Origin: Enterobacter kobei | GTDB taxonomy: Bacteria; Pseudomonadota; Gammaproteobacteria; Enterobacterales; Enterobacteriaceae | DNA: 64,000 nucleotides | Direction of reading: 5' to 3' | NCBI RefSeq assembly: GCF_018323985.1 | Contig: NZ_AP024590.1 | Span: 3,906,001-3,970,000 of the forward strand | Shown here: piece by piece, positions 49,698 to 58,363 of the stretch | Layout of the letters: every line of letters begins with the position of its first letter | Position numbering within the stretch: position 1 is the first letter of the stretch | Notes under the pieces: model-generated | Database searches by the model: none | Told to the model about the DNA's origin: nothing | Seen by the model: the letters and a program-made list of their open reading frames with translations, nothing else | Translations under genes and position numbers: made by a program

Positions 49698-51848
49698 ATG
49701 GATAATAAAAAGCTACTTAAGCACTTACCCTGGGCGATACTCGGGATCCTCGGTGCATTCTGTCTGGCGGTCGTCGCCTTACGACGGGGTGAAAGCGTAA
49801 GCGCACTGTGGATCGTCGTCGCTTCGGTTTCGGTTTACCTTGTGGCGTATCGCTACTACAGCCTCTACATTGCCCAGAAGGTGATGAAACTCGACCCGAC
49901 GCGCGCGACGCCGGCGGTCATTAATAACGACGGCCTGAACTATGTGCCGACCAACCGTAACGTTCTGTTCGGTCACCACTTTGCCGCCATCGCCGGGGCA
50001 GGCCCGCTGGTCGGTCCGGTGCTGGCCGCGCAAATGGGCTACCTGCCAGGCACTCTGTGGCTGCTGGCCGGTGTCGTGCTGGCCGGTGCGGTACAGGACT
50101 TTATGGTGCTGTTCATCTCCTCCCGCCGTAACGGCGCGTCTCTGGGTGAGATGATCAAAGAAGAGATGGGCCAGGTACCCGGTACCATTGCGCTGTTCGG
50201 TTGTTTCTTAATCATGATCATCATCCTTGCCGTACTGGCGCTGATCGTGGTGAAAGCGCTGGCGGAATCGCCGTGGGGCGTCTTTACCGTCTGCTCGACG
50301 GTGCCTATCGCGCTCTTTATGGGCATCTACATGCGCTTCCTGCGTCCGGGACGCGTGGGTGAAGTGTCGGTGATTGGGATTGTGCTGCTGGTGGCCTCGA
50401 TCTATTTCGGTGGCGTGATCGCAAGTGATCCCTACTGGGGTCCGGCGCTGACCTTCAAAGACACCACCATCACCTTTACGCTGATTGGTTACGCCTTTGT
50501 CTCGGCATTGCTGCCGGTATGGCTGATCCTCGCACCGCGTGACTACCTGGCAACCTTCCTGAAAATCGGCGTTATCGTCGGTCTGGCTATCGGTATCGTG
50601 ATCCTTAATCCGGAACTGAAAATGCCTGCCATGACCCAGTACATCGACGGTACCGGTCCGCTGTGGAAAGGGGCGCTGTTCCCGTTCCTGTTTATCACCA
50701 TCGCCTGTGGCGCGGTGTCTGGCTTCCATGCGCTCATCGCTTCCGGCACCACGCCGAAGCTGCTGGCCTGTGAAACCGACGCCCGCTTTATTGGTTATGG
50801 CGCGATGCTGATGGAATCCTTCGTTGCCATCATGGCGCTGGTGGCGGCCTCGATTATTGAGCCGGGCCTGTACTTTGCCATGAACACCCCGCCTGCCGGT
50901 CTGGGGATCGTGATGCCGAACCTGCATGAGCTGGGCGGCGAAAACGGGCCGATGATCATGGCGCAACTGAAAGACGTCACCGCACACGCGGCGGCAACCG
51001 TCAGTTCCTGGGGCTTTGTGATTTCCCCTGAGCAGATCCTGCAAACCGCGAAAGACATCGGCGAACCGTCGGTGCTGAACCGTGCCGGTGGCGCACCGAC
51101 GCTGGCAGTGGGTATCGCGCATGTATTCCACAAGATCCTGCCGTGGGCTGACATGGGCTTCTGGTATCACTTCGGCATTCTGTTTGAAGCGCTGTTCATC
51201 CTGACCGCGCTGGATGCAGGTACCCGTTCCGGCCGCTTTATGTTGCAGGATCTGCTGGGTAACTTCGTGCCCTTCCTGAAGAAAACCGATTCGCTGGTAG
51301 CCGGTATTATTGGCACGGCGGGCTGCGTGGGGCTGTGGGGTTATCTGCTGTATCAGGGCGTGGTCGATCCGCTGGGCGGCGTGAAGAGCTTGTGGCCGCT
51401 GTTCGGGATCTCTAACCAGATGCTGGCTGCCGTGGCGCTGGTACTGGGTACGGTGGTGCTGGTTAAAATGCAGCGCACCAAATACATCTGGGTGACGGTA
51501 GTCCCGGCGGTATGGCTGCTGATCTGCACCACCTGGGCGCTCGGTCTGAAGCTGTTCAGCGACAACCCGCAGATGGAAGGCTTCTTCTACATGGCGAGCC
51601 AGTACAAAGCGCGTATTGCCGCCGGCGGCGAGCTGACCGCGCAGGAAGTGGCGAACATGAATCACATTGTGGTGAACAACTACACCAACGCGGGCCTGAG
51701 TATTCTGTTCCTGGTGGTGGTGTACAGCATCATTTTCTACGGTTTCAAAACCTGCATGAAAGCCCGCAACAGCGCGGTGCGCACGGATAAAGAAACCCCG
51801 TATGTGCCGGTGCCGGAAGGCGGTGTGAAAACCTCCTCGCATCACTAA
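49698..51848 (+). CDS. btsT: Pyruvate/H+ symporter BtsT (CstA family)
   Basis: High-affinity pyruvate transporter induced through the BtsS/BtsR two-component system. It is 716 residues, as in E. coli, with about 16-18 hydrophobic helices and the CstA signature (FGHHFAAIAGAGPLVGPVLA). It is followed by a REP pair and yjiX, the usual CstA-YbdD-type partner. The upstream ACCGCT repeats support BtsR control. Confidence 0.95.
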   Translation: MDNKKLLKHLPWAILGILGAFCLAVVALRRGESVSALWIVVASVSVYLVAYRYYSLYIAQKVMKLDPTRATPAVINNDGLNYVPTNRNVLFGHHFAAIAGAGPLVGPVLAAQMGYLPGTLWLLAGVVLAGAVQDFMVLFISSRRNGASLGEMIKEEMGQVPGTIALFGCFLIMIIILAVLALIVVKALAESPWGVFTVCSTVPIALFMGIYMRFLRPGRVGEVSVIGIVLLVASIYFGGVIASDPYWGPALTFKDTTITFTLIGYAFVSALLPVWLILAPRDYLATFLKIGVIVGLAIGIVILNPELKMPAMTQYIDGTGPLWKGALFPFLFITIACGAVSGFHALIASGTTPKLLACETDARFIGYGAMLMESFVAIMALVAASIIEPGLYFAMNTPPAGLGIVMPNLHELGGENGPMIMAQLKDVTAHAAATVSSWGFVISPEQILQTAKDIGEPSVLNRAGGAPTLAVGIAHVFHKILPWADMGFWYHFGILFEALFILTALDAGTRSGRFMLQDLLGNFVPFLKKTDSLVAGIIGTAGCVGLWGYLLYQGVVDPLGGVKSLWPLFGISNQMLAAVALVLGTVVLVKMQRTKYIWVTVVPAVWLLICTTWALGLKLFSDNPQMEGFFYMASQYKARIAAGGELTAQEVANMNHIVVNNYTNAGLSILFLVVVYSIIFYGFKTCMKARNSAVRTDKETPYVPVPEGGVKTSSHH

Positions 51849-51853
51849 GTAGC

Positions 51854-51925
51854 CTGGCGGGTGGCGCTGCGCTGACCCGCCCTACAAAACACTTCAGGTC
51901 CGGCACGCGTAGCGCCGCCGGGCTT
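51854..51925. repeat. BIME between btsT and yjiX
   Basis: Two REP units (cctggcgggtggcgctgcgc ... acccgccctac and caggtccggcacgcg ... gccgccgggc) within an apparent operon. Confidence 0.75.
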
Positions 51926-51945
51926 TTACTTATCGGAAGGGTAAA

Positions 51946-52140
51946 ATGTTTGGTAACTTAGGCGAAGCAAAAAAGTATCTCGGCCAGGCCGCGAGAATGC
52001 TGATTGGTATTCCTGATTACGACAACTACGTCGAACACATGAAAACCAATCACCCGGACAAGCCCTGGATGACCTATAACGAGTTCTTCCGCGAACGTCA
52101 GGAAGCACGCTATGGCAGCGGCGGAAGCAGCTGCTGTTAA
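51946..52140 (+). CDS. yjiX: YbdD/YjiX family small protein (DUF466)
   Basis: A 64-residue protein (67 in E. coli) starting MFGNLGEAKKYLGQAARML and ending in a Ser-Ser-Cys-Cys tail. CstA-family transporters are regularly followed by such a protein, which is thought to be needed for transport. GGAAGGG precedes the ATG. It lies between btsT and yjiA. Confidence 0.92.
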   Translation: MFGNLGEAKKYLGQAARMLIGIPDYDNYVEHMKTNHPDKPWMTYNEFFRERQEARYGSGGSSCC

Positions 52141-52152
52141 GAAGGAAACCTC

Positions 52153-53109
52153 ATGACCCCGATTGCCGTCACGCTCCTCACCGGTTTTCTTGGCGCAGGA
52201 AAAACCACCCTGCTGCGCCATATCCTCAATGAACAGCACGGCTATAAAATTGCCGTCATTGAAAATGAGTTCGGGGAAGTCTCCGTGGATACGCAGTTGA
52301 TCGGCGACCGCGCCACGCAGATCAAAACCCTGACCAACGGCTGCATCTGCTGTAGCCGTTCGAACGAGCTACAGGACGCGCTGCTGGATCTGCTCGACAG
52401 CCTCGACAAAGGCGACATTGAATTTGACCGGCTGGTGATCGAATGCACCGGCATGGCCGATCCCGGCCCGATTATTCAGACCTTCTTCAACCATGAAATC
52501 ATTTGCCAGCGCTACCTGCTGGACGGTGTCATTGCGCTGGTCGATGCGGTACACGCCGACGAGCAGATGAACCAGTTCACCCTTGCCCAGTCACAGGTGG
52601 GCTATGCCGACCGCATCCTGCTCACCAAAACCGATATTGCCGGTGAAGCCGAACCGCTGCGTGAACGGCTGGCACGCATCAACGCCCGCGCGCCGATCTA
52701 TACCGTGATCCACGGCGAAACCGATCTGGCGCTGCTGTTTAACACCAGCGGATTTATGCTGGAAGAAACCATTGTACCGGCGAAGCCGCGCTTCCACTTT
52801 ATGAGCGATAAGCAGAACGATATTGCGTCTATTGTGGTGGAGATGGATTACCCGGTGGATATCAGCGAGGTGTCACGGGTGATGGAAAACCTGCTGTTGA
52901 GCTTCGCGGAGAAACTGCTGCGTTACAAAGGAATGCTCTGGATAGACGGCGAGCCGAATCGCCTGCTGTTCCAGGGCGTGCAGCGCCTGTACAGCGCCGA
53001 CTGGGACCGGCCATGGGGCGATGAGCCACCGCACAGCCAGCTGGTGTTTATCGGGGTTCAGTTGCCGGAAGACGAGATCAGAGCGGCGTTTGCCGGGCTG
53101 AAGAAATAG
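52153..53109 (+). CDS. yjiA: COG0523-family metal-binding GTPase YjiA
   Basis: G3E-family P-loop GTPase related to metallochaperones (CobW/HypB group). Walker A is GFLGAGKTTL (residues 11-20); the metal-binding CxCC motif is Cys64-x-Cys66-Cys67; the NKxD-type specificity motif is TKTD. It is 318 residues, as in E. coli. It lies 12 bp after yjiX. In E. coli it borders the mrr-hsd-mcr restriction region; here an AT-rich insert follows. Confidence 0.94.
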   Translation: MTPIAVTLLTGFLGAGKTTLLRHILNEQHGYKIAVIENEFGEVSVDTQLIGDRATQIKTLTNGCICCSRSNELQDALLDLLDSLDKGDIEFDRLVIECTGMADPGPIIQTFFNHEIICQRYLLDGVIALVDAVHADEQMNQFTLAQSQVGYADRILLTKTDIAGEAEPLRERLARINARAPIYTVIHGETDLALLFNTSGFMLEETIVPAKPRFHFMSDKQNDIASIVVEMDYPVDISEVSRVMENLLLSFAEKLLRYKGMLWIDGEPNRLLFQGVQRLYSADWDRPWGDEPPHSQLVFIGVQLPEDEIRAAFAGLKK

Positions 53110-53117
53110 AAAACGCT

Positions 53118-53166
53118 TGCAAAAAATAAAAAATTATATCTGGATGGATGTTGTCCCATCCAGATA
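53118..53166 (-). terminator. Terminator of the 5'-nucleotidase gene
   Basis: A perfect 11-bp stem tatctggatgg/ccatccagata (53137-53147 with 53156-53166), followed on the minus strand by a long U-rich stretch (plus-strand A-run 53121-53133). It lies 32 bp after the stop. Confidence 0.85.
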
Positions 53167-53198
53167 CTCTAGAAGTTCAAAGCAAAACATAACCAAAA

Positions 53199-54131
53199 CT
53201 ATTCCTGCTTATTGGTAATTCCAAATGGTATATGTACTGAAGGTAGTACCGATGCAGAAGGTTCTAAATGTAATCTTTGGTCATCGAAAAACATATGAGG
53301 CTGCATAATTTCAAGAATTTTATTTTTTTCTACTCCCCCCATAAAAAATGCCTCATTAACATTTATACCCCATTCACGCATAGTATTTATCACTCTCTTA
53401 TGTGACGGAGCATTCCTTGCAGTCACTATTGAAATACGTAAAATCCTATGATAAGTAGAATCTTCCTTTTCGATATGTTCTTCCATTTTTTGTATAGCTG
53501 ATATCCTTTGAAGAAAATTTTTTAAAGGACCCGGGTTATGAGCTACATTTACTTTCTTGGCTTCGTGATTGTGGAAATCCGCAAGGATATGCGTCTCCTG
53601 AAAGATAGCTTCTGCTTCGTCGTCAGCTAATACGCCATCAAAGTCGAAAGCGATTCTTAACTCATGATCTTGAATGTCATCTTTGATATTCCCTTTCAAT
53701 ATCTGTCCGGCGGGATACCCTGCAATGACTGCCTGATTAACGTCCTGTGAGTTAGCAGAAAGGAAAAGTTCAATGTCGAGAGCCGGAATATATTTATGAG
53801 GTGAACGCCCTTGTAAAAAAACAGCACGAGTAATTCCTAATCCATAACTTTCTATAGAATTCATGACTCTTAAGCCAGTATCAGGATCATTTCTAGAAAG
53901 AAGAATAACTTCAACAGGAGGGTTAGAGGGATTAATTTTATTTAAGGTTAACAAACGTCTAATGAAAGGGAATGCTACTCCTTTTGCCAATAAATCATCT
54001 TGTTTGTCTCTTTGAAACTTCCTATACTCATCTTCACCTCTTGTTCTAAATATTTCATCAGACTCCTCAAGATCAAAAAGAGCGCTTGATGCCAACCCAA
54101 TCACTAGTCTGGAAGATAACTCATAAGGCAT
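53199..54131 (-). CDS. Cytosolic-type 5'-nucleotidase (NT5C1-like)
   Basis: A 310-residue protein of the 5_nucleotid family (PF06189 type), relatives of eukaryotic cytosolic 5'-nucleotidase I, which dephosphorylates nucleoside monophosphates. The HAD-like nucleophile motif is IAFDFDGVLADD (about residues 160-171); also present are LLSRNDPDTGLRV, VTARNAPSHKR, AFFMGGVEK and FFDDQ. The ATG at 54131 has GGAG upstream. It is strikingly AT-rich in codon use compared with its neighbours and sits in the slot held by restriction genes in E. coli, so it looks horizontally acquired. Its own terminator follows and 0.5 kb of AT-rich DNA precedes it. Confidence 0.85.
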   Translation of the reverse strand: MPYELSSRLVIGLASSALFDLEESDEIFRTRGEDEYRKFQRDKQDDLLAKGVAFPFIRRLLTLNKINPSNPPVEVILLSRNDPDTGLRVMNSIESYGLGITRAVFLQGRSPHKYIPALDIELFLSANSQDVNQAVIAGYPAGQILKGNIKDDIQDHELRIAFDFDGVLADDEAEAIFQETHILADFHNHEAKKVNVAHNPGPLKNFLQRISAIQKMEEHIEKEDSTYHRILRISIVTARNAPSHKRVINTMREWGINVNEAFFMGGVEKNKILEIMQPHMFFDDQRLHLEPSASVLPSVHIPFGITNKQE

Positions 54132-54654
54132 TTACTTTCTCCATGCTCTAACACATAGCATCTTATTGAAATTTAAAAGATTTAATATGCCACATATTTT
54201 CATTAGCTATACCACATCACCAACGACAATATATTATACACACTACTAAAACACACTCATAATAAAAAATACTTTAGTACAGCCCAAGCCCTTTTGTCTA
54301 ATAATTTTTTTTAAAATACATCTCACATAACACTATCATGAACTATTCTGATCCATAAAAAATTTCATGAGAAATCTTCATATAGTCTAATTTTTTATTA
54401 GATGAAATTACTTTAACTTCTCCATTCAACCTCAATTATCTGATTGAGAAATATAATATGCATTAGAACATCACACTAACCGTTCCATATACATTCTAGA
54501 TAACATATTGCGGTACAAATAAGGACTAAATCGCTTGAATGTCGAGTTATTTTTAAGGTTACGTCGCTTCACATTAACACGTCCATGATTTTATTAATAA
54601 CATCTCTAGCAACTCCCCGTAAATGTATCCAGGAGCCTGCTAAGACGCATGAAT
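54132..54654. other. AT-rich gene-free stretch (523 bp) in the accessory slot
   Basis: No reading frame with a ribosome-binding site and plausible protein is visible on either strand. The base composition is much more AT-rich than the flanking core genes up to about 54640, where it returns to normal inside the Fic gene. The stretch includes the promoter region of the 5'-nucleotidase (leftward). A palindromic ttattaataa lies at about 54592-54601. It may be the remnant of a larger insertion. Confidence 0.6.
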
Positions 54655-55389
54655 TTAATCCTGATAACACTCCACCAGAAACTCCATCATTTCGGTGGCA
54701 TCTTTACTGTGATAAAAACGTACCATTCTGGAGTTAAAGTCGAGGGCTCGTGCAGCCGGGATGCTGATAGGGTTGAAGCCGTGCAGCATCAACCAACCAT
54801 TCATCATATAACGACTGGTGCGTTTATTACCATCGAAGAAAAACTGGAAATAAGCGCCAAAAAGGAACATAGCCAGCGCGCCTTCAAAAGGCGGCAGGGT
54901 TTTGATGTGGCCGACACCCTCTGAAAATATTCGGTTAAGTTCCGGAGCACCGGGTTCCGTTGCGGGCGGGAAATGCGTACCAAGTTCCCCCAAGTGAACG
55001 CGGGCCTGATAATGCACCTCATCCCCATCCCCCCGGAAAACGCCCCATTCCAGCGCTTCGTTACGGGCAATAATACTATGCAACAGCGTGAAGGTTTTTT
55101 TATCGAGATCAAACCGCCCGGTCTGCACTAGCTCAATCAGCTTTTTGCTGCTGTCAGCAAGGTTCAACACCTGCTCGGTATCACTGACTTTATGGCCGCC
55201 GACGGTAACGCCATCCAGCAGGGTTTTAACTTCAACATAGGTATAGGGGTTATTTTCCAGCTGCGCCGCGTCCCAGACAAAACCCGCCATATGGGTTTTA
55301 AAGGTAAATAACGCCACGCGGGTACCCACGTTTTTAACCTCCGGGATCACGCTTGCATCCCAGGTCAGCCCCAGCAGTTCAGTCGACAT
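54655..55389 (-). CDS. Fic-domain protein with altered catalytic motif
   Basis: A 244-residue Fic-family protein with an N-terminal helical part (LHSIIARNEALEWGVFRG, typical of this group) and the Fic core. Fic enzymes usually transfer AMP to a target hydroxyl through HPFx(D/E)GN(G/K)R. Here the motif reads QFFFDGNKR (residues 182-190): the catalytic His is Gln182 and the Pro is Phe183, while the phosphate-binding DGNKR is kept. AMPylation by the usual mechanism is therefore doubtful; a kinase-like, phosphocholine-like or regulatory role, or loss of activity, are options. The ATG at 55389 follows GGGAAAGAG. No antitoxin gene is adjacent. Confidence 0.85.
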   Translation of the reverse strand: MSTELLGLTWDASVIPEVKNVGTRVALFTFKTHMAGFVWDAAQLENNPYTYVEVKTLLDGVTVGGHKVSDTEQVLNLADSSKKLIELVQTGRFDLDKKTFTLLHSIIARNEALEWGVFRGDGDEVHYQARVHLGELGTHFPPATEPGAPELNRIFSEGVGHIKTLPPFEGALAMFLFGAYFQFFFDGNKRTSRYMMNGWLMLHGFNPISIPAARALDFNSRMVRFYHSKDATEMMEFLVECYQD

Positions 55390-55537
55390 CGCTCTTTCCC
55401 GTATCACTATTGACGCTGATATTATTTCACAGTTTTAGCTCATCGCTAATATGGCGTTTGAATTAGGGGGAGAAGAGGCTTAAAACAGAAGGAGGCTGGC
55501 CCTCCCTTTACGGGAGAACCATGATACTAAACAGTAA

Positions 55538-56908
55538 TTACTTACTCACCACCACCAGCTTCTGGTTCACAAACTCTTTGATCCCCAGATCCGACAGCTC
55601 ACGGCCAAAGCCGGAGCGCTTCACGCCGCCAAACGGCAGCTCAGGCGCGGTATCGGTCAGCGAGTTGATGTAGACCATACCGGTTTCGATACGCGAGGCG
55701 AGGCCTTTTGCCCGCTCGATGTTCTGGCTGAAGATCGCGCCACCCAGACCATAGTGGGAGTCGTTCGCCAGCTTCACCACTTCATCATCGTTTTTCACCA
55801 CGTATACCTGCGCCACCGGGCCGAAGAACTCTTCGAAGTACGCCGGGTTATCACGGGTGATATTGGTCAGAATGGTCGGCTCAAAGAAGTTGCCTTTGTG
55901 ATCCACCGGCTTACCGCCATAGTGCAGCGTCGCGCCATTTTTCACCGCCTCGTCCACCTGTTTGGTCAGGGTTTCGACAGCATCTTTGGAAGAGAGCGGG
56001 CCAAGGGTGGTGCTTTCATCCAGCGGATCGCCCATCTTCACCTGACGGAACGCCTCGGTATATTTTTCGAGGAATTTATCCGCCACGGCTTCATGGATGA
56101 TAAAGCGTTTCGCGGCAGTACAGACCTGCCCGGCGTTCTGTAAACGTGCGGTCACGCCAACTTTCACCGCTTTTTCCATATCGGCATCGTCGAGCACCAC
56201 GAACACGTCGTTACCGCCCAGTTCCAGCGTCGATTTTTTCAGTTTCTTCGCTGCCTGTGCAGCCACAATACCACCGGCTTTTTCCGAACCGGTCAGCGCA
56301 ACGCCCTGCACACGGTCATCGGCAATAATGTTCGACACCTGATCGGAGGTGATAAACAGGTTGGTGTATGCCCCTTCCGGCGCGCCCGCTTCGCGCACCA
56401 GATGCGCAAAGGCTTCGGCACAGTGCGGCACAATGCTCGCATGTTTTACCACCACCGGGTTACCGGCGGCCAGGTTCGGTGCCAATACGCGCATCAGCTG
56501 ATAATAGGGGAAGTTCCACGGCTCCACGGCCAGCAGTACGCCAATCGGATGGTGCTCAACCCAGGCGTCGCCTAGATCGGAGTCGTATTTCACCGGGGCG
56601 AGAAACGCTTTCGCGTTATCGGCATAATAGCGGGCGATTTTCGCGCACAACGCCACTTCGCCACGGCTTTGTTCAATCAGCTTACCCATGTCCTGGGTGG
56701 CGCTCTTCGCGAGTGATTCCTGTTGCTCTTCCATCAGATCGGCCAGGCGGCGCAGGATCGGCAGCCGCTGATCAATATCCCCTTTCGCCCAGTCGGAGTG
56801 GTAAAGCGCATCGGCTTTTTGCAGCGCGCTTTCGACGTCGGCATCGCTGTGGGGCGGATACTCTTTTACGAGCTCGTTGGTAAAAGGATTAATTGTCTGG
56901 TACGCCAT
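55538..56908 (-). CDS. NAD(P)-dependent succinate-semialdehyde dehydrogenase (YneI/Sad-like)
   Basis: A 456-residue aldehyde dehydrogenase. Catalytic Cys263 lies in NAGQVCTAAKR and Glu229 in TLELGGND; PWNFPYYQ and GFGREL are conserved. The length and start (MAYQTINPFTNELVKEYPP) fit the YneI/Sad subgroup, which oxidises succinate semialdehyde to succinate, although E. coli sad lies elsewhere on the chromosome. A strong AGGAGG precedes the ATG. It is a single-gene unit next to yjiN. Confidence 0.85.
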   Translation of the reverse strand: MAYQTINPFTNELVKEYPPHSDADVESALQKADALYHSDWAKGDIDQRLPILRRLADLMEEQQESLAKSATQDMGKLIEQSRGEVALCAKIARYYADNAKAFLAPVKYDSDLGDAWVEHHPIGVLLAVEPWNFPYYQLMRVLAPNLAAGNPVVVKHASIVPHCAEAFAHLVREAGAPEGAYTNLFITSDQVSNIIADDRVQGVALTGSEKAGGIVAAQAAKKLKKSTLELGGNDVFVVLDDADMEKAVKVGVTARLQNAGQVCTAAKRFIIHEAVADKFLEKYTEAFRQVKMGDPLDESTTLGPLSSKDAVETLTKQVDEAVKNGATLHYGGKPVDHKGNFFEPTILTNITRDNPAYFEEFFGPVAQVYVVKNDDEVVKLANDSHYGLGGAIFSQNIERAKGLASRIETGMVYINSLTDTAPELPFGGVKRSGFGRELSDLGIKEFVNQKLVVVSK

Positions 56909-57067
56909 ATCAAATACCTCCTGATGGGCAGTAAAAAATGCTGCTTGGGTTAATAATGGTAGACGCTAACGCTGGCATCAGGGGTAAAGTTGGGTATAAC
57001 CAGAGGGTTCTTAGTTTCAAAATGTTTTAAAAAATGACTAATTCCGGGCAGAGGATATGCTTAAACC

Positions 57068-58354
57068 ATGGATAAACTCGCTGAACTTAAACGCGCCAAG
57101 CGTCTGGCGCTGTCGTTACTGCTGATTGCAGCGGCGACCTTTGTGACGACCCTGTTTCTGCCGCCCTCAATCTGGGTAAACGGCGTAAAAGCGATTGCCG
57201 AAGCGGCGATGGTCGGCGCGCTGGCGGACTGGTTTGCGGTGGTGGCGCTGTTTCGCCGCGTGCCGTTGCCGTTTATTTCCCGCCATACGGCGATCATCCC
57301 GCGCAATAAAGACCGCATCGGCGAAAATCTCGGGGTCTTCGTGCAGGAAAAATTCCTCGATACCCAGTCACTGATCGACCTGATCCGGCGACACGAACCG
57401 GCGCTGATCATCGGTAACTGGTTCAGTAAACCGGAAAATGCCACGCGTATTGGTCAGAACCTGTTGCAGGTGATGAGCGGCTTTCTCGATTTGACTGACG
57501 ACTCGCGTATCCAGCTACTGCTCAAACGCGCGGTGCATAAGGCCATCGATAAGGTCGATCTGAGCGGCACTTCCGCGCTGGTGCTGGAAAGTCTGACCAA
57601 GAATAACCGCCATCAGGCGCTGCTGGATGCGCTGATTGCGCAGCTGGTGACGCTGTTAGGGCGCGAAAGTACGCGCACCTTTATCGCCGCGCAGGTGGTG
57701 CGCTGGCTGAAGACCGAACACCCGAATAAAGCGCGACTGCTGCCCACCGAATGGCTTGGCGAGCACAGCGCTGAACTGGTGACCAGCGCGGTGAACTCCC
57801 TGCTGGCCGACATCAGCGCCGATCAGGCGCACCAGATCCGCCTGGCCTTTGACCGCGCCACGGTGCGGCTGATCGAACGACTGAAAACCGATCCGGAGAT
57901 GGCAGCGAAAGCGGAGAGCACTAAAAAGTATCTGAAAGAGGATGAAGCGTTTAACCGCTATCTCGGTGAGCTGTGGGGCGATCTGCGCGGCTGGCTGAAA
58001 GCGGATATGCAAAGCGAAGACTCCCGCGTCAAACAGCGCATTACCGAAGCCGGGCTGTGGTTTGGCGAAACCCTGGTGGCCGACAGCGCCCTGCGTGCCT
58101 CGCTCAATCAGCATCTGGAACAGGCCGCGCGCAGCGTCGCCCCGGAGTTTGCCCGCTTCCTGACCGGCCATATCAGCGACACGGTGAAAAGCTGGGACGC
58201 GAAAGACATGTCGCAGCAAATTGAGCTGAACATCGGTAAGGATTTGCAGTTCATCCGCGTCAACGGCACGCTGGTCGGCGGCACAATCGGGCTGATTTTA
58301 TTCCTGCTGTCACAACTTCCGGCGCTGTTTTCACGCCTCTCTTTCAGCCTGTAA
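57068..58354 (+). CDS. yjiN: DUF445 membrane protein YjiN
   Basis: A 428-residue inner-membrane protein with N-terminal transmembrane helices (residues 12-35 and about 40-62), a long helical DUF445 domain and a C-terminal transmembrane helix (VGGTIGLILFLLSQLP). It is collinear with E. coli YjiN (426). Function unknown. It is divergent from the aldehyde dehydrogenase and convergent with the DUF2955 gene, with only 9 bp between the ends. Confidence 0.92.
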   Translation: MDKLAELKRAKRLALSLLLIAAATFVTTLFLPPSIWVNGVKAIAEAAMVGALADWFAVVALFRRVPLPFISRHTAIIPRNKDRIGENLGVFVQEKFLDTQSLIDLIRRHEPALIIGNWFSKPENATRIGQNLLQVMSGFLDLTDDSRIQLLLKRAVHKAIDKVDLSGTSALVLESLTKNNRHQALLDALIAQLVTLLGRESTRTFIAAQVVRWLKTEHPNKARLLPTEWLGEHSAELVTSAVNSLLADISADQAHQIRLAFDRATVRLIERLKTDPEMAAKAESTKKYLKEDEAFNRYLGELWGDLRGWLKADMQSEDSRVKQRITEAGLWFGETLVADSALRASLNQHLEQAARSVAPEFARFLTGHISDTVKSWDAKDMSQQIELNIGKDLQFIRVNGTLVGGTIGLILFLLSQLPALFSRLSFSL

Positions 58355-58363
58355 CGCGCCTTG

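Noticed and set aside
50208..51845. 545-codon minus-strand frame opposite btsT
   Set aside because: Antisense shadow; rich in His, Gln and Arg, as expected from reverse reading of hydrophobic codons.
54655..55389. Fic protein as toxin of a toxin-antitoxin pair
   Set aside because: No small antitoxin gene lies on either side, and the catalytic His is missing; only the sequence variation is reported.
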